Source: Litorimonas sp964414555 (GTDB lineage Bacteria; Pseudomonadota; Alphaproteobacteria; Caulobacterales; Maricaulaceae). Taken from it: a stretch of DNA of 20,139 nt. Positions 1-7,669 of this stretch are shown one piece after another; position 1 is the first letter of the stretch; each line of letters starts with the position of its first letter. The notes under the pieces were generated by a model. The model was given only the letters and a program-made list of their open reading frames with translations. It did no database searches and had not been told where the DNA came from. Both the position numbers and the translations under genes were made by a program. The stretch covers positions 1-20,139 of the forward strand of contig CAYPWW010000043.1 in the NCBI GenBank assembly GCA_964414555.1, written 5' to 3'.

Positions 1-846
1 TTGTTCGAACCGCTCTTGGGGCCAGAGGATGCGATTGTCTCAGACTCGCTCAACCATGCCTCGATCATCGACGGCATCCGGCTCTGCAAGGCGAAGCGCT
101 ACCGCTATACCAGCAACGATATGGCCGCATTGGAGGAACAGCTAATCGCGGCGCGCGAGGCTGGTGCCAAGCGCATCATGATCGCAACAGATGGTGTGTT
201 TTCGATGGACGGCACCATCGCTAATTTAGCGGGCGTTTGTGATCTGAAAGACAAATATGACGCGCTGCTGATGGTCGATGACTGTCATGCCACAGGGTTT
301 GTTGGCAAAAACGGGCGCGGCACAGCCGAGGCCTGCGGCGTGGAAGGGCGCGTCGATATTTTGACCGGGACCTTGGGCAAAGCACTCGGCGGGGCGATGG
401 GCGGGTTTACCTGCGCCAAGCAGGAAGTCGTCGATATGTTGCGGCAACGCTCTCGGCCTTATCTGTTCTCCAACTCCCTCGCGCCACCACTCGTCGGGGC
501 GAGCCTGAAAGCGATAGAACTTGCCCGCGACGGCGATGACCTGCGCGCGACGATCGAATTTAACGCACAGCGTTTTCGTGCCGGCATGGAAGTGGCGGGT
601 TTCACCCTGAAACCCGGGCATCATGCGATCATTCCCGTCATGTTGGGAGATGCCAAACTCGCGCAGGAAATGGCCGCGAAACTTCTCGATGAAGGTATTT
701 ATGTGATCGGCTTCTTCTTCCCCGTTGTTCCAAAAGGCCAAGCCCGTATCCGCACCCAAATGAGTGCGGCGCACACCCCCGCACAGATCGACCGCGCGAT
801 CGCGGCCTTCACCAAGGTCGGGCGTGAATTAGGCGTCATCACATGA
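1..846 (+). CDS. kbl: Glycine C-acetyltransferase (2-amino-3-ketobutyrate CoA ligase), 3' part only
   Basis: PLP enzyme that cleaves 2-amino-3-ketobutyrate with CoA to glycine and acetyl-CoA, the second step of threonine degradation after Tdh. The 281 visible residues align without gaps, from memory, to the last 281 of the 398-residue E. coli Kbl, so about 117 N-terminal residues lie upstream of the window. The TTG at base 1 is an internal Leu codon, not a start. Visible landmarks are the substrate/PLP segment SLNHASIIDG (about residues 16–25), DDCHATGFVG with the cofactor-stacking region, and the Schiff-base lysine in TGTLGKALGG (Lys127 here, Lys244 in E. coli). The C-terminal RIRTQMSAAHTPAQI segment is very well conserved. 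The stop overlaps the tdh start as ATGA, implying translational coupling. Identification is firm; only the 5' end is missing. Confidence 0.97.
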   Translation: MFEPLLGPEDAIVSDSLNHASIIDGIRLCKAKRYRYTSNDMAALEEQLIAAREAGAKRIMIATDGVFSMDGTIANLAGVCDLKDKYDALLMVDDCHATGFVGKNGRGTAEACGVEGRVDILTGTLGKALGGAMGGFTCAKQEVVDMLRQRSRPYLFSNSLAPPLVGASLKAIELARDGDDLRATIEFNAQRFRAGMEVAGFTLKPGHHAIIPVMLGDAKLAQEMAAKLLDEGIYVIGFFFPVVPKGQARIRTQMSAAHTPAQIDRAIAAFTKVGRELGVIT

Positions 847-1889
847 CTCAGACAATGAAAGCCCTCGTCAAAGCCAAGCCCGAAAAAGGCCTCTGGTGGC
901 AGGATGTCCCCGTCCCAGAGATCGCACCGGACGAAGTTCTGATCAGCATCGAACGGACCGCGATTTGCGGGACAGATATGCATATTTATGGCTGGGATGA
1001 TTGGGCGAAAGCGAATGTGCCAACGCCGCTCGTCGTCGGGCATGAATATGGCGGAACGGTTGCCGCGATTGGCTCGACCGTGCGCCGCGTGAAAGTTGGT
1101 GACCGTGTCACGGGCGAAGGGCACGTCGTCGGGCGTCGGTCACGCAATGCACGGGCAGGGCGGTTCCATCTGGACCCCGACACGAAAGGTATCGGCGTCA
1201 ACCTCCCCGGGGCCTTCGCAGAATATATGGCTCTGCCAGAGTTTAACGTTATCCCGCTGCCGGAAAACCTCCCGCTCGAAATTGCTGCAATCATGGATCC
1301 TCTTGGTAATGCGGTTCACACGGCGCTGGCCTATGATCTGGTCGGCGAAGACGTGCTGATCACGGGGGCAGGGCCAATTGGCATCATGGCCGCCGCCGTG
1401 GCGGAACGGGCTGGTGCGCGCCGGATCGTACTGACAGACATCGAGGATTGGCGTTTGAAATTTGCCAAGACGATCACGTCCCGAACCCGCATGGTCAATC
1501 CGACGCAGGAAAACCTACGCGACGTCATGGCAGAGATCGGCATGACGGAAGGCTTTGACGTCGGCATGGAGATGAGCGGCGCACGTCCTGCGTTTGATCA
1601 AATGCTGGACACAATGTTGATGGGCGGGAACATCGCCATGCTGGGCCTGCCGTCCAAACCCTATCCCGTCGACCTCGGCAAAATTGTTGGCAAAGCCCTG
1701 ACGGTTAAAGGCATATACGGGCGGCAAATGTACGAGACGTGGTACAAGATGCTGGCACTCCTCGACAGTGGTCTGGACGTGTCTGGTATGATTACGCACC
1801 GTTTTGCTGCGCAAGATTTTCAACAGGCCTTCGACCTGATGGAAACGCGCAAATCCGGCAAAGTCATCCTCGACTGGACCCAAGTATGA
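843..1889 (+). CDS. tdh: L-threonine 3-dehydrogenase, structural-zinc cysteines absent
   Basis: Medium-chain zinc alcohol dehydrogenase that oxidises L-threonine to 2-amino-3-ketobutyrate with NAD+, feeding Kbl encoded just upstream (4-base ATGA overlap). It is 348 residues against 341 in E. coli; an internal ATG at 855 matches the E. coli start, but the coupled ATG at 843 is taken. Catalytic zinc residues are seen as Cys42 (AICGTD) and His67-Glu68 (GHEYGG). The Rossmann motif GAGPIG spans about 175–180, and the family segments GMTEGFDVG and GIYGRQMYETWYKM are present. The oddity is the structural zinc lobe: the four cysteines of the E. coli protein (93, 96, 99, 107) are replaced by Gly97, Ser100, Ala103 and Asp111. 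The surrounding residues still align, so this is substitution and not deletion. Threonine specificity is inferred from overall similarity and from the kbl neighbour. Confidence 0.95.
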   Translation: MTQTMKALVKAKPEKGLWWQDVPVPEIAPDEVLISIERTAICGTDMHIYGWDDWAKANVPTPLVVGHEYGGTVAAIGSTVRRVKVGDRVTGEGHVVGRRSRNARAGRFHLDPDTKGIGVNLPGAFAEYMALPEFNVIPLPENLPLEIAAIMDPLGNAVHTALAYDLVGEDVLITGAGPIGIMAAAVAERAGARRIVLTDIEDWRLKFAKTITSRTRMVNPTQENLRDVMAEIGMTEGFDVGMEMSGARPAFDQMLDTMLMGGNIAMLGLPSKPYPVDLGKIVGKALTVKGIYGRQMYETWYKMLALLDSGLDVSGMITHRFAAQDFQQAFDLMETRKSGKVILDWTQV

Positions 1890-2548
1890 GCGAGGCGCAC
1901 GTCCCATTGACGGGCTACGCAGCTGTTACAGATGCAGAGATGTCAGAGCAGGCGGCCAAGATGCTCGCCCTTCTGAAACCACGTCGGACGGTTCGCGACT
2001 TTGCAGACACGCCTGTCCCACGAGACGTCATAGAGACAGCTATCCGCGCGGCAGCCACAGCACCAAATGGGGCGAACCAACAGCCTTGGTTTTTCTCCGC
2101 CATTTCAAACCCAGAGATGAAACGCAAAATTCGGATTGCTGCCGAGCAGGAAGAGCAAGCCTTTTACGGCGGGCGGGCATCCGATGAATGGCTCGATGCC
2201 CTCGCACCCCTCGGCACAGATGCATCCAAACCGTTCTTAGAGACCGCACCGTGGCTAATCGCCTGCTTTGCGCAGAAGCGCGGCGCAGACGGAGAGAAGC
2301 ATTACTATGTCACCGAGAGCGTCGGCATCGCGATTGGCATGTTGATCACGACGCTGCACGCGGCGGGTCTCGCAACTCTGACCCATACGCCGGCCCCCAT
2401 GACATTCTTGCGAAACATCTGTGGTCGGCCGGACAATGAAAAGCCGCTTGTCTTGCTGGTCGTTGGGCATCCTGCGAAAGACGCAACCGTTCCTGCTCAT
2501 GCGCTAGAGAAAAAATCGCTCAGCGAGATTTCAAAAGTCTGGGACTGA
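1886..2548 (+). CDS. Nitroreductase-fold flavoprotein of the iodotyrosine dehalogenase-like group
   Basis: A 220-residue FMN-dependent oxidoreductase. The start is the ATG overlapping the tdh stop (ATGA); an open frame continues further upstream inside tdh but is ignored. The N-terminal KPRRTVRDF motif (31–39) is the family's FMN-phosphate-binding arginine cluster, and TAPNGANQQPW (58–68) is the usual second block. Aligned from memory with mammalian iodotyrosine deiodinase, similarity runs nearly end to end, including EKHYYVTESVGIA and the tail VVGHPAKDATVPA. All three lid residues that grip the amino-acid zwitterion in that enzyme appear to be kept: Glu90, Tyr94 and Lys115. Reductive dehalogenation of halotyrosines is therefore a reasonable proposal, but the natural bacterial substrate is unknown. 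Coupling to kbl-tdh suggests it acts alongside amino-acid catabolism. Fold assignment is firm; substrate is inferred. Confidence 0.88.
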   Translation: MSEAHVPLTGYAAVTDAEMSEQAAKMLALLKPRRTVRDFADTPVPRDVIETAIRAAATAPNGANQQPWFFSAISNPEMKRKIRIAAEQEEQAFYGGRASDEWLDALAPLGTDASKPFLETAPWLIACFAQKRGADGEKHYYVTESVGIAIGMLITTLHAAGLATLTHTPAPMTFLRNICGRPDNEKPLVLLVVGHPAKDATVPAHALEKKSLSEISKVWD

Positions 2549-2642
2549 CACGCACCTACGGCGCTGTGTTTTAATAAGCGCAGATCAATTCGCAATCAGG
2601 CTTGTTCAAAGCTACGAGCGCGCGCATAGCCGCTGTATCTTC

Positions 2643-2647
2643 AGGAG
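2643..2647 (+). promoter_or_regulatory. Ribosome binding site fixing the MFS start
   Basis: AGGAG lies 8 bases before the GTG at 2656, a near-ideal arrangement. An earlier in-frame TTG at 2602 has no comparable site, so the GTG is chosen as the start. Confidence 0.75.
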
Positions 2648-2655
2648 CCTATTTC

Positions 2656-3897
2656 GTGTCGCACCCAGACCCCGCATCCCCCACCTCAAAGCTCTCGATT
2701 TCTATGCGCGAGTTTGTGACCATGATGGCGGCGATCTTTGGCCTGCAAGCGCTAGGCATCGATACGATGCTGCCCGCGCTAGAAACAATCGCGACGCAAT
2801 ATGACGTCCAAAACGCGAATGATCAGCAATATATAATTTTCGCTTTCGTTCTCGGGTTTGGATTTCCGCAGCTGATCTTTGGTCCGATATCTGACCGGTA
2901 TGGGCGGAAAATTTTGTTGCAAGCTGGGCTGATCGGTTACGTGATTACCTCGGCGCTTTGTATGATCGCACCTAGCTTTGCGATGCTTCTGATCTTGCGC
3001 TTGCTCCAAGGTATGTGCTGTGCGGCGACACGCGTTTCGGCAGGTGCGATCATTCGAGACCTTTCCAAAGGTCGCGCGATGGCGCGCATTCTCTCGCTCG
3101 TTTACACGACCTTTATGATCGTGCCGATTATTGCTCCGGCCATTGGCACGCTGATCCTCGTCTATCTTCCGTGGCCCTGGATTTTCGGCGTGCTTGGAAT
3201 TTTTGCCGCTGTTTTATTTGTCTGGATCTCGTTCCGACTGCCCATGACGCTATCAGACGAGGACCGCCGCCCCATCAGTCTTCCTGTTATCTTTGAAGGC
3301 TTCCGCCGTGTTGTGACGCACCGGACGAGCTTTGGCTATATGCTCGCCAGCGGAGTCATCTTTGGCTGTCTCTTCGCCTTTGTTGCCGCGTCGGAGCAGA
3401 TCTTTGATGAGGTCTTTCATCGCAGCGAGAATTTCTGGGCCTATTTCGCCGGCGTGGCAGGCGTGCTTGCGGTGATGAATTATTCCAACAGCCGTGTCGT
3501 CGAGCGATATGGGATGCGCCGGATCAGCCACGCCGTGGTACTTTCCTTCATCATCCTGACGCTGATCAATCTGATTTTGATGCATCTAACAGATCAAGAC
3601 TTTTGGATTTTCTACACGCTCTTCGCGCTCGCCTTTGGTTGTTTCGGCATGATGGGCGCAAATTTTGCGTCCCTCGCGCTGGAGCCAATGGGCGACGTCG
3701 CGGGCACAGCCAATGCGGTCTACGGCTTTTTCACCATGACGATATCTGTGCTGCTCGGCGCACTTGTCGCTGGTCAATTCGATGGAACCGTCCGTCCGCT
3801 CTTAATCGGCTTTGTAGGCTTGGGCGTCGCGTCCCTACTGATCATCCTCATCACAGAACGAGGACAATTATTTCAGCTGGGTGAGGGGAAGAGCTAA
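2656..3897 (+). CDS. MFS drug-resistance transporter, Bcr/CflA type
   Basis: Inner-membrane proton-coupled exporter of about 413 residues, close to the roughly 400 usual for Bcr/CflA (DHA1) proteins. About twelve hydrophobic segments are visible in two halves separated by a charged central loop (LSDEDRRPISLP). The cytoplasmic loop between helices 2 and 3 carries the MFS signature GPISDRYGRK (about residues 76–85). ALGIDTMLPAL in the first helix resembles the Bcr family D-x-x-LPA pattern, and RLLQGMCCAATRVSAGAIIRDL matches the family's helix 4–5 region. The start is set by the AGGAG site. It follows the kbl-tdh-flavoprotein genes after a 107-base gap, so it may be separately transcribed. It converges on the next gene with only 3 bases between stop codons and no terminator hairpin. 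The substrate cannot be told from sequence. Confidence 0.9.
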   Translation: MSHPDPASPTSKLSISMREFVTMMAAIFGLQALGIDTMLPALETIATQYDVQNANDQQYIIFAFVLGFGFPQLIFGPISDRYGRKILLQAGLIGYVITSALCMIAPSFAMLLILRLLQGMCCAATRVSAGAIIRDLSKGRAMARILSLVYTTFMIVPIIAPAIGTLILVYLPWPWIFGVLGIFAAVLFVWISFRLPMTLSDEDRRPISLPVIFEGFRRVVTHRTSFGYMLASGVIFGCLFAFVAASEQIFDEVFHRSENFWAYFAGVAGVLAVMNYSNSRVVERYGMRRISHAVVLSFIILTLINLILMHLTDQDFWIFYTLFALAFGCFGMMGANFASLALEPMGDVAGTANAVYGFFTMTISVLLGALVAGQFDGTVRPLLIGFVGLGVASLLIILITERGQLFQLGEGKS

Positions 3898-3900
3898 ACG

Positions 3901-4887
3901 CTAATACGTAAACTGGTCCGTGTCTATTGTGACGATTGCCGTAGCCAAAGAAGATGCGGTTTGCCGATCTAATGCGCCCGCAATCGCGGCATCAATTACA
4001 CGCGGATTGTCGATTTTATAAATACGGACCAAATCATCTTTATAAACACGCAGAGTTTGCCGAACGGATTCTTGTATCCTGATGCCTTCCGGCGTGACGT
4101 TTTTCATCCAGTTTTCTGCATTCGTATACACGAGCAGATATGTCAGCATATTGTCTAAATCCAAGTCTTCCAAAGAAGAGGAGTATACTAGCAACTTCGT
4201 AACTTCGGCCTTCTTCGAGTCTGGGCTTTTCTTGGCTTCGTGGACAATGCGGTAGAGGAGTGGAATTTCTGGAAACTTCACCGACTGTGCGTAGGATTCC
4301 AGGTACTCGAAACTATCCAGAATGTTGTCGTTTCTGGGCGTGAAGGGTCTCGCCAACAGAGCTTGTCCGTAATTATGGGCCAAGTCCGTGAGTATCTTTG
4401 GGTCTTTGATCGATTCATCACGATACATTGAGAATATCTTCTCAAGGCTTCTTGTTCGGTCGGCAGACACGAAGTTCCCGACGACTTTTTGCAAGCTCAA
4501 AATGAAGTCAGGCTTCGACCGAATATGCGGCTTGTCCTTAAAATCTGTGAGGTAATTTACGACCGTTTGTTCTTGTTCGGGCGTAAAACTATCGCCACGG
4601 TCAATGTCGGACACGACAGAGATAAATGCCGATAAGTCCAGTGTATCCAGCGTTTCCGCAGACGCCAAATCAACGCGGCGTTCGACCTCATTATTGATGT
4701 GAGACGTAACCCAACCGCCAATTGCACCAATGCCGATGAAACTCAGAAGCGCGATAACCATCGACATTTGTCGAAAGCGCTTGGCTTCTTGTTTTTCAAA
4801 CCGACTCTTAATGATTGGCTCGATTTTCTTCTCGATGGTTTCATCGAGAAGTGCTTCGATGCTGGATATTGTTACTTCGTTAGACAT
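3901..4887 (-). CDS. Hypothetical single-span membrane protein, AT-rich
   Basis: I do not recognise this 328-residue protein. Visible features are a charged, probably helical N-terminal segment (about residues 9–40, rich in Glu and Lys), then one transmembrane helix at about 43–60 (MVIALLSFIGIGAIGGW). A roughly 265-residue hydrophilic C-terminal region follows. The basic residues just before the helix (KRFRQ) suggest the N-terminus is inside and the C-terminal region is periplasmic. That region is rich in Leu-spaced helical segments and could be an alpha-helical repeat fold, but no motif supports a family. Base composition is unlike its neighbours: bases 4141–4200 are 38% GC, against 65% for 7261–7320 in the dehydratase gene. 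It stands alone between convergent and co-directional genes. A weak purine-rich stretch precedes the ATG. Recent acquisition is plausible but not shown. Confidence 0.7.
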   Translation of the reverse strand: MSNEVTISSIEALLDETIEKKIEPIIKSRFEKQEAKRFRQMSMVIALLSFIGIGAIGGWVTSHINNEVERRVDLASAETLDTLDLSAFISVVSDIDRGDSFTPEQEQTVVNYLTDFKDKPHIRSKPDFILSLQKVVGNFVSADRTRSLEKIFSMYRDESIKDPKILTDLAHNYGQALLARPFTPRNDNILDSFEYLESYAQSVKFPEIPLLYRIVHEAKKSPDSKKAEVTKLLVYSSSLEDLDLDNMLTYLLVYTNAENWMKNVTPEGIRIQESVRQTLRVYKDDLVRIYKIDNPRVIDAAIAGALDRQTASSLATAIVTIDTDQFTY

Positions 4888-4944
4888 GCCCCGTCCCCGA
4901 ATTATGAGCGTTAACTATTCAGTAATGTAGGGGCGAGGTCAAGT

Positions 4945-4964
4945 TGACCGCATTTTGGCGGTCA
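4945..4964. other. Perfect 7-bp stem-loop
   Basis: TGACCGC (4945–4951) and GCGGTCA (4958–4964) form a perfect hairpin with a 6-base loop, 22 bases beyond the stop of the minus-strand acyl-CoA synthetase. It is placed as a terminator would be, but no T-run follows on the minus strand. It may be a rho-assisted 3' end, an operator, or chance. Confidence 0.35.
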
Positions 4965-4986
4965 GACAATGTAGATTTATCCGTAC

Positions 4987-6615
4987 TTAAGATGCGGCCT
5001 CAAGATCGAAATCTTTATATTGCTTCTTCAACTCGCGTTTCAGGATTTTGCCTGTTGCGCCGAGGGGGAGTTCTTGCACGAAGACGATCGCATCTGGCAT
5101 CCACCACTTCGCGCACTTCGCGCCGATGCAGTCTTTGATTTCGTCAATCGCGGGCTCTTTGCCTGGTACCGCTTGCACGATCAGCATCGGTCGTTCTTGC
5201 CATTTCTCATGGCGGACACCGATACAGGCGGCCATTTGCACATCAGGGTGATCACAGGCCGCATTTTCGACTTCGATCGAGCTGACCCATTCGCCGCCGG
5301 ATTTGATAACGTCCTTCGAGCGATCTGTAATTTCGAGATATCCGCGCGGGTGGATGGCTGCGACATCGCCCGTGGCGAACCAGCCGTCCTCTGTAAAGCT
5401 GTCCGCACCTGCGCCTTTGAAATAGCCAGAAGCTACCCAAGGACCCCTCACATGTAGATGGCCAGAGGCTTCGCCGTCTTGCGGGAGCTCTACGCCCTCA
5501 TCATCGACAATCCGCATGTCGACGCCGAAAATACGACGTCCGGCATAAAGCTTGTCCCGAACGGTATCGTCATAATTCGACATGTCCGCGTCAGGGTAGG
5601 GCGAGTAGGTCGTGCCAAGCGGAGAGGTTTCCGTCATGCCCCAACCTTGCTGCATAGGGATGTTCAGCTCTAGCTCATAGGCACGCAAGAGGCTCTCAGG
5701 CAGGGCAGAGCCGCCGACGAGCGCTTTCTTCACCGTTGGTAAAGTCAGGCCATTGGATTTGACGTGATTGTAAATGCCCAGCCAAACCGTCGGGACGCCC
5801 GCCATCAGGGTCACCCCTTCTTGATTGATCATCTTCGTCAGGTTCGGGCCGTCCAGGCCTGGGCCCGGCATGACAAGCTTCGCACCGACCATAGCGGCGG
5901 AATATACGAGCCCCCAAGCGGAGACGTGGAACATCGGCACAACGGCGAGGACGGTGTCATTTGATCCGCCGCCAATCACGTCATTGAAGCAACCCGCCAT
6001 CGCATGAAGGATCGTCGAGCGATGTGAGTATAGCACGCCTTTCGGATCACCCGTCGTCCCGGATGTATAGCAAAGCGTACAGGCTGTGTTTTCGTCAAAA
6101 CGCTCCCAGCTGATCGTGTCCGCGTGGTCCGCGATGAAGCCCTCGTAATCGTGGCAAGGGACTTTCATCTCTGGCATGCCCGCTTTGTCCGTGAGGCAGA
6201 TGAAATGCTCGACCGACGGACACATGGCGCCAACGCCATTGATGATCGGCGCAAAGGTCGTATCGAACATCAGGAACTTATCTTCGGCATGGTTGACCAT
6301 CCACGCGATCTGCTGCGGCTTTAGGCGCGGGTTGATCGTGTGGACGACCGCGCCAATAGAGCTAACTGCGTAATAAATTTCGATGTGGCGGTAGTTGTTC
6401 CACGCAATCGTTGCGACGCGATCGCCTTTTTGTACGCCAGCAGCCAGCAGCGCATTGGCGAGCTTTCGCACGCGAAGCACACAATCCGACCAGCTGTAGC
6501 GATGCTCGCTCATATCGGTGTTGAGTGTGTAGATCTCGCGGTCTTTATGCACGACGGCTGCGTGTTCGATCAGGTCGCTGATCATCAGTTCGTGCTTCAT
6601 CATCAAGCCGAGCAT
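4987..6615 (-). CDS. AlkK-like medium/long-chain acyl-CoA synthetase (AMP-forming)
   Basis: Adenylate-forming ligase that activates fatty acids to acyl-CoA via an acyl-AMP. The 542 residues match Pseudomonas AlkK (about 546) along the whole length, from memory: both begin MLGxMM and share ATIAWNN, YYAVSxxGxxxHTINPRL and VVPMFHV. Seen motifs are the phosphate loop YTSGTTGDPKG (about 183–193), GWGMTE (324–329), GDVA with the hinge RSKDVIKSGGEWVSSIEVE, and the C-terminal catalytic lysine in ATGKILK (Lys523). The start is put at the ATG at 6615 because it aligns with AlkK and has GGGGA 7 bases upstream. A GTG at 6660 would add 15 unconserved residues and has poorly spaced AGGA. It is divergent from the dehydratase gene. 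Chain-length preference is inferred from similarity only. Confidence 0.92.
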   Translation of the reverse strand: MLGLMMKHELMISDLIEHAAVVHKDREIYTLNTDMSEHRYSWSDCVLRVRKLANALLAAGVQKGDRVATIAWNNYRHIEIYYAVSSIGAVVHTINPRLKPQQIAWMVNHAEDKFLMFDTTFAPIINGVGAMCPSVEHFICLTDKAGMPEMKVPCHDYEGFIADHADTISWERFDENTACTLCYTSGTTGDPKGVLYSHRSTILHAMAGCFNDVIGGGSNDTVLAVVPMFHVSAWGLVYSAAMVGAKLVMPGPGLDGPNLTKMINQEGVTLMAGVPTVWLGIYNHVKSNGLTLPTVKKALVGGSALPESLLRAYELELNIPMQQGWGMTETSPLGTTYSPYPDADMSNYDDTVRDKLYAGRRIFGVDMRIVDDEGVELPQDGEASGHLHVRGPWVASGYFKGAGADSFTEDGWFATGDVAAIHPRGYLEITDRSKDVIKSGGEWVSSIEVENAACDHPDVQMAACIGVRHEKWQERPMLIVQAVPGKEPAIDEIKDCIGAKCAKWWMPDAIVFVQELPLGATGKILKRELKKQYKDFDLEAAS

Positions 6616-6703
6616 TGGCAAATCCCCATTATTTGGTTGTTCTTGGCTGTGTATTTTCACTATTCCTGCGCAGGGTCAACGACACGGATGAGTTCAAAAC
6701 AGC
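6616..6703. promoter_or_regulatory. Divergent intergenic region between acyl-CoA synthetase and dehydratase genes
   Basis: Promoters for both outward-facing genes should lie in these 88 bases. The minus-strand ribosome binding site GGGGA (6623–6627) is clear. No convincing -35/-10 pair was found for either direction. The perfect 10-bp palindrome CCTGCGCAGG at 6665–6674 is the only notable operator candidate. Confidence 0.45.
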
Positions 6704-7669
6704 ATGAGCCGAATACCGACATATGCAGATGTGGAAAATGCCGTCCGGCGTCTGGAGGGGCATGCGATAAAAACGCCCTTGCTGCGCTCTGATGTGATTG
6801 ACGCCCGACTGGGAAAAAAGGTCAGGTTCAAAGCCGAGTGCCAGCAAAAGAAACGCGCCTTCAAATATCGCGGTGCGTTTAATCGACTATCTGCCATGAA
6901 TGCGGCAGAACGCGCCCGCGGCGTCGTCGCCTATTCCTCCGGTAATCACGCGCAAGGTGTCTCCTGCGCCGCCAAAGAACTGGGGATCGACGCGATCATT
7001 GTTATGCCGTCCGATGCGCCAAAGGTGAAGGTCGCTGGCGTCTTGGCGGATGGGGCCACCATCGTCAGCTATGATCGACAAAGTGAAAGCCGCGAAGACA
7101 TCGCCGCCAAGATCGCCGCCAAAGATGGCCGCATTATTGTGCCGAGCTATGACGATCCGTTGATCATTGCGGGGCAGGGCACAATCGGCGTGGAACTGTC
7201 CGAGGCCGAACCGGAGTTTGACGCGATGATCACCTGCCTCGGCGGCGGCGGCATGTGCGCGGGTATCTCGCTCGCCATGGCAGAGCTTTCCCCGCGGACG
7301 CGTATCTTTGGCGCAGAGCCCACGCATTATAATGATCACCAAATATCACTGCGGGCAGGGGCGCGAACCGCGCTCACCGACACGCCACCTACACTGTGCG
7401 ACGCCATCATGACTCCCATGCCGGGGGAGCTGACATGGGCGATTAACTCGCAATCACTTGAAGACGTTTACACCGTCTCAGATGCAGAGTGCCTCGCAGC
7501 GATCAAGGTCGCGTATGAAGAGCTGGGCGTGACCTTGGAACCTGGCGGCGCAGCGGCGCTGGCGGCGACGTTGGGCGGGAATCTGCCCGACGATGTGAAG
7601 ACAGTCGCAGTTATCCTGTCCGGTGGCAATGTCGATCCTGACGTCTTCCAACAAGCCCTCGCAACATGA
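6704..7669 (+). CDS. PLP-dependent threonine/serine dehydratase-like protein
   Basis: Fold-type II PLP enzyme of 321 residues, the length of catabolic threonine ammonia-lyase, serine racemase and threo-3-hydroxyaspartate dehydratase. It lacks the C-terminal ACT domains of biosynthetic IlvA. The PLP lysine is Lys54 in AFKYRGA. SSGNHAQG (79–86) is the substrate/carboxylate loop, GGGGMCAG is the phosphate-binding glycine loop, and LSGGN lies near the C-terminus. Glu205 and Asp211 (GAEPTHYND) fall where serine racemase has its divalent-cation ligands, hinting at that subgroup. The usual TGS or GGA before FK is replaced by KRA, which leaves the substrate uncertain. The start has only a weak upstream GGATGAG. 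Its stop overlaps the next start as ATGA. It may share threonine metabolism with kbl-tdh 5 kb away, but the two are not one operon. Confidence 0.88.
   Translation: MSRIPTYADVENAVRRLEGHAIKTPLLRSDVIDARLGKKVRFKAECQQKKRAFKYRGAFNRLSAMNAAERARGVVAYSSGNHAQGVSCAAKELGIDAIIVMPSDAPKVKVAGVLADGATIVSYDRQSESREDIAAKIAAKDGRIIVPSYDDPLIIAGQGTIGVELSEAEPEFDAMITCLGGGGMCAGISLAMAELSPRTRIFGAEPTHYNDHQISLRAGARTALTDTPPTLCDAIMTPMPGELTWAINSQSLEDVYTVSDAECLAAIKVAYEELGVTLEPGGAAALAATLGGNLPDDVKTVAVILSGGNVDPDVFQQALAT

Noticed and set aside
1739..1885. Upstream extension of the deiodinase-like flavoprotein
   Set aside because: The extra 49 residues overlap tdh in another frame and look non-coding; the ATG at 1886 has the coupled overlap and gives the family length.
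2559..2585. Possible terminator after the flavoprotein gene (GCGCT and AGCGC arms)
   Set aside because: Only 5 bp of stem with an 11-base AT-rich loop and no trailing T-run.
2602..2655. TTG start for the MFS transporter
   Set aside because: No ribosome binding site, whereas the GTG at 2656 has AGGAG at ideal spacing and matches family length.
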